Assembly (NCBI RefSeq): GCF_020089865.1
Contig: NZ_JAIRBM010000007.1
Span: forward strand, 1 to 64,000
Reading direction: 5' to 3'
DNA: 64,000 nucleotides
From: Microvirga puerhi
Lineage (GTDB): Bacteria > Pseudomonadota > Alphaproteobacteria > Rhizobiales > Beijerinckiaceae
Part shown: positions 1-7,576 of the stretch, in pieces
How positions within the stretch are numbered: the stretch's first letter is position 1
How the letters are laid out: every line of letters begins with the position of its first letter
Notes under the pieces: generated by a model
Seen by the model: only the letters and a program-made list of their open reading frames with translations
Databases searched by the model: none
What the model was told of the DNA's origin: nothing
Made by a program: the position numbers and the translations under genes

Positions 1-1021
1 CTCGGCGGTCAGCGTCGGCTATGCCCAGGCCCAGCTGGTCGAGAATGCCCTGCTCACCCGCCTGCGCCAGCCGCTGCTCACCTCCTCGCTGCCGCGGCTC
101 GCCCAAGGATCGTATCCTGCCGCCTTCGCCGCCGATCGCCCCGGTCAGGCCGTGGCCCCGGTGGCGGTGGCACCGGTTCCGGTTGCCCCGCGCTATGCCC
201 TGTGGGGCGAAGGCTTTGGCTCCTGGGGCCAGACCCGCTCGAACGGCAATGCCGCGGCCCTCGATGCCGCGACCGGCGGCTTCGTGCTCGGTGCCGATGC
301 GCTGCTCACCGACGGCATCCGCCTGGGTCTGGCTGGCGGTTATCTCTCGACGTCGTTCGATGTCGATGCGCGGCTGTCCTCGGGCTCGACCGACAGCATC
401 TTCGGCGCGCTCTACGGTTCCGGAAGCTGGGGCGCGGTCAACCTGCGCTTGGGCGCGGTAGTTGCGCAGCAGGACGTCGATGTGCGGCGCACGATCAGCT
501 TCCCCGGCTATGCCGATGCGACCCGCTCGTCCTCCGACGGATCGAGCCTGCAGGGCTTTGGCGAACTCGGCTATCGCTTTGGATGGGGCACGGTGGCGCT
601 GGAGCCGTTTGCCGGCGCCGCGGTGCTGCGGCTGTCGACGGAGCGCTTCCAGGAACAGGGCGGGGCTGCTGCCCTGACCGGGGTTGGCCGCACCTATGAG
701 CTTGGCACCACGACGCTGGGGGTCAGGGCCGAGGCCCGGCTGAGTGCCGAGGTGCCTCTGACGTTCAAAGGGTTGCTCGGCTGGCGCCATGCCTATGGTG
801 ATGTCGAACCGCAAGCCTTGCTGGCGTTTGCCGGCGGGGCGCTGCCGTTTGCGGTCTCCGGGGTGCCGGTGGACCGGGATGCGCTCCTTGCGGAAGCGGG
901 CTTGGCCTGGCAGGCGTCCGAGGCGATCAGCTTGAGCGTCAACTATGCCGGCCAGATCGGCCAGCGGGCGCAGGAGCACTCCCTCAAAGGCAACCTCACC
1001 TGGACCTTCGAAACACGGTGA
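1..1021 (+). CDS. Autotransporter beta-barrel domain protein, 3' part only
   Basis: The reading frame is open from base 2, so the gene starts upstream of the window and only about 339 C-terminal residues are visible. A Pro/Val/Ala-rich linker (bases about 140-190) leads into a run of alternating Gly/aromatic amphipathic strands beginning at ALWGEGFGSWGQ, which is the usual opening of the C-terminal autotransporter barrel (type V secretion). The protein should end as an outer-membrane barrel that exports the upstream passenger. The last strand ends WTFETR, close to the terminal-aromatic rule for barrel proteins. The passenger, and so the function, is not visible. The family call is firm; whether this is an adhesin or an enzyme cannot be said. 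Confidence 0.85.
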   Translation, partial: SAVSVGYAQAQLVENALLTRLRQPLLTSSLPRLAQGSYPAAFAADRPGQAVAPVAVAPVPVAPRYALWGEGFGSWGQTRSNGNAAALDAATGGFVLGADALLTDGIRLGLAGGYLSTSFDVDARLSSGSTDSIFGALYGSGSWGAVNLRLGAVVAQQDVDVRRTISFPGYADATRSSSDGSSLQGFGELGYRFGWGTVALEPFAGAAVLRLSTERFQEQGGAAALTGVGRTYELGTTTLGVRAEARLSAEVPLTFKGLLGWRHAYGDVEPQALLAFAGGALPFAVSGVPVDRDALLAEAGLAWQASEAISLSVNYAGQIGQRAQEHSLKGNLTWTFETR

Positions 1022-1110
1022 GCGTGACGGACAACGTCCTGCCTTTAACGGTCCAAGATCTGCTCGACCAGACGCTCGCGGACGATGCCTAACGTTGCCG
1101 TGGAAGGTAA

Positions 1111-2001
1111 TTATGCTTGGAACTGAGCCAAGGCGGCACGGATGAATCCAACCAACTGCTGCGCAGCAAGAGACAACGGGCGGCGACTGGACGTCAGCAG
1201 CCAAATATCCATGGATGTCTTCGGCAGGAGCGGACGACGGATTAATCGATCCGATGAATAATCCATGCCAACGAAGGGTGGGAGAATCGACACGCCGATG
1301 CCGTTGGCGACGAAGCTGCAAGCCGTCTCCGACATCGGCACTTCAATTTGATTACGCTTCTGGACCCCGCGCATTTGAAACGCCCGATCGATCGTCATCA
1401 GCGAGCAATCGTCTCTTTCCAAGGAGATGAAGGATTCGTTCCGCAGGTCCTCCACTCCGACCGTTGTCTTCTTCGCGAGTGAATGCTGTGCAGGTAAAAA
1501 GCACATAAGATCAAATCGAACGACGGCCTCGGCCGTGACGTCAGGATGATCGAACGGAAGGATGCTGAGGCCGATATCGACCTGCTGCGCCATCACGAGT
1601 TCCGCAATACGCGGCGAGCCACGGCTTTGAAGTGTCAGACGGAGATCCGGCTGTTCGGCAAGGAAGGGAGAAAGAGCTTGCGGCAGATAGCGGGAAGCCA
1701 GCGCGGGAAGCGCCGCAATCGTCACTTGACCCCATTCGCGATTGCGTACAGCTGCCGCCACGCGCTCGATCCGTTGCGTGCCGGCGATCAGCTTCTCCAC
1801 CTCCGCTGCTACGAGGCGCGCCTCCAGCGTTGGAACCAGACGCCCGTTGCTGCGCATGAAAAGCTTGAAGCCGCAGCTCTCAGCGAAGCCCTTCAACAGT
1901 TTGCTGACGGCAGGCTGTGAAATGCCCAGGCGTTCGCCTGCATGAGTGACCGATCCCGTCTCCATGAACGCATGAAAGGCCTCTATCTGCCTGATATTCA
2001 T
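1111..2001 (-). CDS. LysR-family transcriptional regulator
   Basis: This 296-residue protein has the normal LysR length. An N-terminal winged helix-turn-helix (residues about 3-62, with RQIEAFHAFMETGSVTHAGE and ISQPAVSKLLK) is followed by a LysR substrate-binding domain from about residue 90. The N-terminal style resembles the NocR/OccR group that senses opines and amino acids. It is divergent from the binding-protein gene at 2191 and probably controls that gene and the oxidase genes behind it. The shared upstream gap is 189 bases. The inducer is unknown. The ATG at 2001 is the only start that keeps the complete DNA-binding domain. Confidence 0.9.
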   Translation of the reverse strand: MNIRQIEAFHAFMETGSVTHAGERLGISQPAVSKLLKGFAESCGFKLFMRSNGRLVPTLEARLVAAEVEKLIAGTQRIERVAAAVRNREWGQVTIAALPALASRYLPQALSPFLAEQPDLRLTLQSRGSPRIAELVMAQQVDIGLSILPFDHPDVTAEAVVRFDLMCFLPAQHSLAKKTTVGVEDLRNESFISLERDDCSLMTIDRAFQMRGVQKRNQIEVPMSETACSFVANGIGVSILPPFVGMDYSSDRLIRRPLLPKTSMDIWLLTSSRRPLSLAAQQLVGFIRAALAQFQA

Positions 2002-2067
2002 CGCTTTTTCGCGCCCGTGATCCGGTGTTTCATGAGGTTTGGTTATAATGAACAGCAGAAAAGCAAT

Positions 2068-2096
2068 TTGACAATCATATTCTGCGGGCTTCTAGT
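2068..2096 (+). promoter_or_regulatory. Putative promoter upstream of the first binding-protein gene
   Basis: A perfect TTGACA at 2068-2073 is followed after 17 bases by TCTAGT at 2091-2096. The -35 element is ideal and the -10 element is weak, as would suit a LysR-activated promoter. It lies in the divergent gap between the regulator and the gene at 2191. Confidence 0.35.
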
Positions 2097-2190
2097 CCCT
2101 CTCCCGAGGCGATGCGCGAAAAACCTCGTCAGGCCTGCAACGTTCGGAACTGCGTGTTTGCAGCAATAATACTCAAAGGGACCAAGTGCG

Positions 2191-3801
2191 ATGAAATCAG
2201 CCATTTCCGTGGGGACTTTAGCGATTCTGTTGGCGGGAGCGTCGCCTGCATGGAGCAGCAGCCTCGTCGTTTGCCTTGAAGGGAGCCCGGAGACCTTCAA
2301 CCCGCAGTTGTCGAGCAACGCGACCACCAGCACCGTGACCGGTCAGATCTATGACCAGCTCGTCTCCGTCAAGGCTGGCAGTTCCGAACTCGAGCCAAGC
2401 CTTGCAGAAAGCTGGTCGGTGTCCGCGGACGGCAAGACCTACACGTTCAAGCTGCGGCACGGCGTGAAATGGCAGTCCAGCAAGGCATTCAAGCCGTCGC
2501 GCGATTTCAACGCAGACGATGTGCTCTTCAGCTTTGAGCGGATGATGAAGGCCGACAATCCTTACTACAAGATTGGCGGCGGAAATTATATCACGTTCAA
2601 CACCAAGCTCGCGGACGTCCTGGCCTCGGTCAAGAAAGTCGATGACTATACCGTCGAATTCGCACTCAAAGAGCCATTGGCCCCGTTTACGGGAATCCTG
2701 TCTCACCAATCGCTCGTCATCCTCTCGGCTGAGTACGCGGCTCAGTTGCTCAAGGCCGGAACGCCTGAGCTCCTTGATCAGCAGCCGATCGGCACCGGAC
2801 CGTTCCAATTATCCGTCTATCAGACGAATGCGACGGTGCGGTTCAAGGCGTTCCATGACACTTGGGGCGAGAAGGCAAAGGATCCGGCGCGTACGCCGAA
2901 GGTCGACGATCTCATTATGCCGATCTCCTCGGATGCTCCGGTTCGCTTGCAGCGTGCTTTGGCGGGCGAGTGCCATATTGCAATCGGGCCTAATCCCGCC
3001 GACCGGGAGGAGATCAAGAAAAGCGCCAAGCTTAATCTGGTCGAGACACCCGTCGCGTCATCTGGATTTCTCGATTTCAATTTCAAGGAGAAGCCTTTCC
3101 AGGACAAGCGCGTGCGCCAGGCTCTCGCATACGCAGTCAACATGAAGGGGCTCGTGGATATCGTTTTCGACGGGACGGGCGCGGTGACGGGAGCGCTGAT
3201 CCCGGCTTCGCTCTGGGGGCATAATCCCGATCTCAAGGGGCATCCCTACGATCCTGAAAAGGCGAAGGCACTGCTAGCCGAAGCCGGATATCCTAATGGC
3301 TTCGAGACCCAGATCTGGGCGCTTCCCGTGACGCGTCCGTATATGCCGAACGGCCGCCGTGCAGCGGAGCTGATTCAGGCCGACTGGGCCAAGATCGGCG
3401 TCAAAGCCGAAATCGTGACCTATGAATGGGGTGAGTACGTCAAGCGCGCACGGATGGGCGAGGGCAAGACTGCCATGTTCGGAGGCATTTGGGACTTCCC
3501 GGATCCGAGCCAGATTCCGAACAACTATTTCACCTGCAATTCGCAGGGTAAGCCGAGCCCGTCTAACATTGGATCCTGGTGTGATGCCAAGTTCAACGAT
3601 CTGATCGGCCGCGCGGGTCAGATTACGGACCAAAAGCAGCGTACCGAACTCTATAAAGAGGCGCAGGTTGTCTTCAACGACGAGGTGCCTGCCATTCTCT
3701 TTGGCAGCTCATCGGCGCTCCTCGCCGTCAACAAGTCCGTCGTAGGCTTCGTTCCGGCCGTCTTCGGAACCAGCCGCTTCTCGGGCGTGACTGTTCGCTA
3801 G
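2191..3801 (+). CDS. ABC transporter substrate-binding protein, family 5 (peptide/opine type)
   Basis: This 536-residue periplasmic solute-binding protein belongs to the DppA/OppA/SapA class (SBP_bac_5). A short signal peptide (residues 1 to about 22, ending SPAWSS) precedes LVVCLEGSPETFNPQ, and family segments such as LAESWSVSADGKTYTFKLR, PIGTGPF and the C-terminal RAGQITDQKQRTELYKEAQ region follow. No permease or ATPase gene is nearby, so it must work with transporter parts encoded elsewhere or act as a sensor or scavenger. A close paralogue lies at 24193. The next genes encode amine/hydroxy-acid oxidases, suggesting an amino-acid-derived ligand rather than a true peptide. A strong terminator follows at 3816. 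Confidence 0.93.
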   Translation: MKSAISVGTLAILLAGASPAWSSSLVVCLEGSPETFNPQLSSNATTSTVTGQIYDQLVSVKAGSSELEPSLAESWSVSADGKTYTFKLRHGVKWQSSKAFKPSRDFNADDVLFSFERMMKADNPYYKIGGGNYITFNTKLADVLASVKKVDDYTVEFALKEPLAPFTGILSHQSLVILSAEYAAQLLKAGTPELLDQQPIGTGPFQLSVYQTNATVRFKAFHDTWGEKAKDPARTPKVDDLIMPISSDAPVRLQRALAGECHIAIGPNPADREEIKKSAKLNLVETPVASSGFLDFNFKEKPFQDKRVRQALAYAVNMKGLVDIVFDGTGAVTGALIPASLWGHNPDLKGHPYDPEKAKALLAEAGYPNGFETQIWALPVTRPYMPNGRRAAELIQADWAKIGVKAEIVTYEWGEYVKRARMGEGKTAMFGGIWDFPDPSQIPNNYFTCNSQGKPSPSNIGSWCDAKFNDLIGRAGQITDQKQRTELYKEAQVVFNDEVPAILFGSSSALLAVNKSVVGFVPAVFGTSRFSGVTVR

Positions 3802-3815
3802 CGGTACTTATTCCA

Positions 3816-3855
3816 AAAGATCGAAGGGGGAATTGCACTTCCCCCTTCGATCTTT
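3816..3855 (+). terminator. Rho-independent-type hairpin after the binding-protein gene
   Basis: A perfect 17-base stem (3816-3832 with 3839-3855) encloses a 6-base loop. The left arm starts with AAA and the right arm ends in TTT. It lies 15 bases after the stop codon, so most transcripts of the binding protein probably end here and the downstream oxidase genes are expressed at a lower level by read-through or from another promoter. Confidence 0.75.
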
Positions 3856-3918
3856 CGTGACCGCGCGTCACACCTCTCGGTCTGACGCGCAGCTTATTTC
3901 CTCGTGTGGAGCTTGAAG

Positions 3919-5025
3919 ATGCGTGTTGTCGTGATTGGCGCGGGAATCCTCGGATCCAGTGTCGCTTATCATCTTGCCATGAACGGCATCGAAGTTGAGA
4001 TCATCGATGAGGTTCATCAGGGAAAAGCGACCCTGGCGGGAGCAGGCATTGTCTCTCCCTGGGCCACCAAGGTCACTGATCCCGAGTGGTATAAGCTCTA
4101 TGGTGCGGGCGCGCGGTATTATGCAGAGCTGGTGGAGGGGCTGACGCGGCGTGGGGAGACTGATCTCGGTTACGGCCGTGTCGGTGCGCTCGTCGTCGCA
4201 GAGGACCGGAACGAACTCAACGCGGCTGAGCAGAGAATTCAGAGTCGCATCGTCGATGCGCCTGAGGCTGGCGACGTTCGGCGCGTATCGGCCAAGGAGG
4301 CGAAGCAACTGTTTCCGCCTCTTCGCGATGATCTCGACGGAATCTATATTCCCGGCGGTGCCCGAGTTGACGGAAGACTTCTCGCCGCCGCCATGACGCG
4401 CGCAGCCGTGGCCATGGGAGCGACGCTCCGTCACGATCATGTGTCGCTTGATCTGCAGGATGGTCGGGTGCGTTGCATCGATAGCAACGGCAGCTTGATC
4501 GAAGCGGATGAAGTCGTCGTTACCGCAGGCGCTTGGGCATCACAAATTCTTCGGCCCCTCGGACTCGAGCATCCAGTCCGCCCGCAGAGAGGGCAGATTG
4601 TGCATCTGCGTCTTGCTGGCGTCGAAACCCGTTCCTGGCCGGTCCTGCTGCCGATGACCAGCCACTACATGCTGGCTTTCGACGATTCCCGTGTCGTGAT
4701 CGGTGCGACGCGCGAAGACAATACCGGATTTGACTATCGGGTCACGGCGAGCGGCCAGGCCGAGGTGCTCAACGCAGGTCTCGCGATTGCGCCGGGTCTT
4801 GCGACTGGAACCATCATTGAGACACGCATCGGTTTCCGGCCGGCCGGCGACAGCTTCAAGCCGATCCTCGGACGCGTCGCGGGACTGGACGGCCTCATTA
4901 TCGGCAACGGCCTCGGGGCATCCGGCTTGAGCATTGGTCCCTACGCGGGACGCCTCTTGTCTCAGATCTGCATGGGCGAGAAACCGGAGATTGACACTGC
5001 TCCCTATGCTCCGGCGTCCGCCTGA
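3919..5025 (+). CDS. FAD-dependent oxidoreductase of the DAO/glycine-oxidase family
   Basis: This protein of about 368 residues starts with an FAD-binding Rossmann motif, MRVVVIGAGILGSSVAYHLA. A central substrate region and a C-terminal second FAD contact (GFRPAGDSFKPILG ... GNGLGASGLSIGP) are typical of D-amino-acid dehydrogenase, glycine oxidase and sarcosine-oxidase-like enzymes. The frame also allows a GTG start at 3904, but GGAG at 3908-3911 sits 7 bases before the ATG at 3919, so that start is preferred. The next gene is a RidA protein, which would remove the imine intermediates such an oxidase releases. Substrate is unknown; a D-amino acid, N-methyl amino acid or opine is likely. Confidence 0.88.
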   Translation: MRVVVIGAGILGSSVAYHLAMNGIEVEIIDEVHQGKATLAGAGIVSPWATKVTDPEWYKLYGAGARYYAELVEGLTRRGETDLGYGRVGALVVAEDRNELNAAEQRIQSRIVDAPEAGDVRRVSAKEAKQLFPPLRDDLDGIYIPGGARVDGRLLAAAMTRAAVAMGATLRHDHVSLDLQDGRVRCIDSNGSLIEADEVVVTAGAWASQILRPLGLEHPVRPQRGQIVHLRLAGVETRSWPVLLPMTSHYMLAFDDSRVVIGATREDNTGFDYRVTASGQAEVLNAGLAIAPGLATGTIIETRIGFRPAGDSFKPILGRVAGLDGLIIGNGLGASGLSIGPYAGRLLSQICMGEKPEIDTAPYAPASA

Positions 5026-5058
5026 GCCAAATTCCATTCAAAAGAAGGACAATATCCA

Positions 5059-5412
5059 ATGACCGAAATCATCCGTCACCGGAAACATAAGATCATGCAC
5101 GGCGCGGTGGAGCACAACGGAGTGCTCTATTTCGGCGGCCATGCGGCAAACGACATCTCAAAAGGGATGGCCGATCAAACGCGGGAAATCTGCGCGAAAC
5201 TTGATACGTTTCTCGCCGAGCTCGGTTCCGACAAATCGAAGATTCTTGCTGCGCGCATCTATCTGAGCGACATGTCGCAGAAGGAAGAGATGAACAAAGC
5301 CTGGTTGGAATGGATCCCGGAGAATGACCTCCCGTCGCGTGCGACGATCGGCATCGCCAGCCTCGGCGATCCCAATCGCCTGATCGAGGTGATCATCACT
5401 GCTGCGCGATAG
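5059..5412 (+). CDS. RidA-family (YjgF/YER057c/UK114) enamine/imine deaminase
   Basis: This 117-residue single-domain protein spans the whole RidA fold. The conserved Arg in LPSRATIG and Glu in LIEVIITA, which bind and hydrolyse the imine or enamine acid, are present. RidA proteins hydrolyse reactive 2-aminoacrylate and other imines to keto acids and ammonia. The gene is 33 bases behind the FAD oxidase, with an AAGGA-type ribosome site, and is plausibly its partner. Confidence 0.9.
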   Translation: MTEIIRHRKHKIMHGAVEHNGVLYFGGHAANDISKGMADQTREICAKLDTFLAELGSDKSKILAARIYLSDMSQKEEMNKAWLEWIPENDLPSRATIGIASLGDPNRLIEVIITAAR

Positions 5413-5440
5413 CAAGATCCGCGGCTAGCGCAGCGATACG

Positions 5441-5477
5441 AATTGGCTGCCGAGCCGTTTCTTGCCGGCAGCCAATT
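5441..5477. terminator. Inverted repeat between the RidA and FMN-enzyme genes
   Basis: Perfect 12-base arms (AATTGGCTGCCG at 5441-5452 and its complement at 5466-5477) surround a 13-base loop. There is no T-run, so it may be an attenuator or mRNA-stabilising hairpin rather than a full terminator. Confidence 0.45.
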
Positions 5478-5536
5478 ATCAAGGGGGCAGCTGAAGCCTG
5501 CTGCCGTGATCACACTCAGTCCAAAGGACGACATCG

Positions 5537-6631
5537 ATGACGCAGAAGACCGGACGAGTGGATGATCGCTACTCAACCAACGAGAAATACACAACGTTGC
5601 GCGGGATCCACCGTGATGCTCAACGGCATCTGTCGGAGACCGAGTGGAATTACCTTTGGTGCGGCACTGGCGACGAAGTCACCCTCAAGGACAACGTTGC
5701 GGCGTTCGATCGCTATCGTTTCAACACGCCGATGTTCGCCGGCATCGACAATCCCGATACAAGAACGAAGGTTTTGGGATTCGATCTGAGCTTCCCGGCC
5801 TTTGTCGCGCCCTTCGGCGGCGAGGCTGTGTTTCATCCCGAGGGACACCTCGCGCTCGGGCGGGCGGCCCAGGCCGTCGGCATTCAGCAGATGGTGCCCG
5901 TTGCGTCGTCGCACTCGCTCGAGGATGTCGCAGCCGCCTCGTCCGTAGCTTCCGTGTTCCAGATGACGTTCGTCGGTGATGAAGACGCCGTCCTGGAGAT
6001 GATGGAGCGGGCCAAGGCTGCGGGCTATAAGTATATCTGCGTCACCTATTCCCCGATTAGACAATGGCGGGAGCGGATGATGGAGGATCGCTTCTCCATC
6101 CGCGGAGAGAAAGGTCCTGCGAATTTCGGAGCAGGGCGGTCCGATCCGGCTGCGCTCGTCGAACTGCTGGATTTCACGCGCCCTCGCTGGAATTGGCAGC
6201 AGGCAGCCCGAGCAATTGCCCGCGCACCTCTGCCCTGCATCGTCAAAGGAATTACGAGCGTAAAGGACGCCCAGGCAGCGCTCGATGCAGGTGCCGCCGG
6301 GCTCTATGTTTCGAACTATGGCGGTCGCACAGTCGACCGGACGCCTGCTGCACTGGATGTCCTGCCGTCCATCCGCAAGGCGGTGGGAGGAGAGGTTCCG
6401 ATCATCTTCGACTCAGGGATTCGTCGAGGGAGCGACATTGTGACAGCTCTCGCTCTCGGCGCGGATGCGGTGGCGCTGGGCCGCTTGCTTGCCCTCGGTC
6501 TCGCAGCTGATGGTGAGTACGGAGTGCGGCGGACTCTCGAACTTCTTCAGCGCGAATTCTGGACGACCCTTGGCCATTTCGGCTGCTCCCGGGTCGAGGA
6601 GTTGAGCGAGGCAAATCTGTATCAGCCGTAG
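5537..6631 (+). CDS. FMN-dependent alpha-hydroxy-acid-oxidase-like protein lacking the catalytic His
   Basis: This 364-residue TIM-barrel flavoprotein has the order of motifs seen in lactate/glycolate/mandelate oxidases: FPAFVAPFGG, PVASSHSLEDVA, the flavin-contact lysine in CIVKGI, and the phosphate-binding FDSGIRRGSD ... GADAVALGR. The family hallmark SNHGGRQ is here SNYGGRT, so the catalytic base His is replaced by Tyr261 (codon 6317-6319). The usual hydride abstraction may therefore be altered, and the substrate may differ from simple alpha-hydroxy acids. It follows the DAO oxidase and RidA genes and probably acts in the same pathway. Confidence 0.85.
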   Translation: MTQKTGRVDDRYSTNEKYTTLRGIHRDAQRHLSETEWNYLWCGTGDEVTLKDNVAAFDRYRFNTPMFAGIDNPDTRTKVLGFDLSFPAFVAPFGGEAVFHPEGHLALGRAAQAVGIQQMVPVASSHSLEDVAAASSVASVFQMTFVGDEDAVLEMMERAKAAGYKYICVTYSPIRQWRERMMEDRFSIRGEKGPANFGAGRSDPAALVELLDFTRPRWNWQQAARAIARAPLPCIVKGITSVKDAQAALDAGAAGLYVSNYGGRTVDRTPAALDVLPSIRKAVGGEVPIIFDSGIRRGSDIVTALALGADAVALGRLLALGLAADGEYGVRRTLELLQREFWTTLGHFGCSRVEELSEANLYQP

Positions 6632-6759
6632 AGCCCGCGTCTTGGGGCAGTGGCCACTGTCCGCCCTCGTTCGAGGTTGCGGCCAATGAAGTTCGGTTCG
6701 GACGCTGATGCCGAAGGTGCGTTGACGAGCCAACCACGCAGCCCTAGCGTGACGCGGCC

Positions 6760-7413
6760 ATGACGGATTTCTCCATGACCCGTACCCTTCTTTGCTTCGG
6801 CGACAGCAATACTCACGGCACACCGCCGATCGTCACGCGGGGACAGCCCTACCGCCGCTTCGGTGTCGATACACGATGGCCGCGCGTGGTGGCCGCGAGC
6901 CTCCCGGATTGGACGGTGGTGGAGGAGGGTCTGCCGGGCCGGACGACACAGTTCCCCGATCCGGTGATGGGGGCCCATATGGACGGGCGCGATGGATTGA
7001 AGATCGCGCTTCAAAGCCATGGGCCCATTGATGTCCTGGCGGTCATGCTCGGGACGAACGACACCAAGACGCGTTTCGGGGCGACGCCCGAGAAGATTGT
7101 GGCCGGCATCGCCGGGCTCCTCGATATCGCCATGAGCCTTGAGATGCAGGAGCGGCATGGTGGCTTTCGTATTCTGGTGGTCTGCCCTCCACCAGTGCTG
7201 GAGCAGGGGCCGATCAGTTCCGAGTTTGTCGGCGCGCGTGACATATCGCTTCGGCTCTCTGCACTCTACGCTGCGCTGGCCAAGGCGCGGGGAGTGGGGT
7301 TCCTTGATGCCGGATCGGTCATTGAGGTGAGTCCCGTGGATGGAATCCATTTCGAGGACGAGGCACATCGCAGACTCGGATCGGCGGTGGCGAAGGCGGT
7401 CAGTCAGCTCTGA
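6760..7413 (+). CDS. SGNH/GDSL-family hydrolase
   Basis: This 217-residue protein carries the four SGNH blocks: block I TLLCFGDSNTHG with the nucleophile Ser, block II LPGRTTQ with Gly, block III MLGTNDTK with Asn, and block V DGIHF with the Asp/His pair. This arrangement matches arylesterase/acyl hydrolases. No signal peptide is evident, so it is probably cytoplasmic. An internal ATG at 6775 is an alternative start. It closes the oxidase run and may cleave an ester or acyl form of the same substrate; that role is inferred from position only. Confidence 0.85.
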   Translation: MTDFSMTRTLLCFGDSNTHGTPPIVTRGQPYRRFGVDTRWPRVVAASLPDWTVVEEGLPGRTTQFPDPVMGAHMDGRDGLKIALQSHGPIDVLAVMLGTNDTKTRFGATPEKIVAGIAGLLDIAMSLEMQERHGGFRILVVCPPPVLEQGPISSEFVGARDISLRLSALYAALAKARGVGFLDAGSVIEVSPVDGIHFEDEAHRRLGSAVAKAVSQL

Positions 7414-7576
7414 CGATTGCGGGTTTCCTGAAGTCGCCCCGCATGAAGCGGCCGTCCAGATCGTCCCAAATTGTCAAGTCGGCGTCCCAGACGATCAAGC
7501 ACGTTGAGTGAGACTTGGCATCGTGGATGCTGCACCTGTGTGTGCCTGCTTCATGGCAGATGCGCCGGAGACTTCT

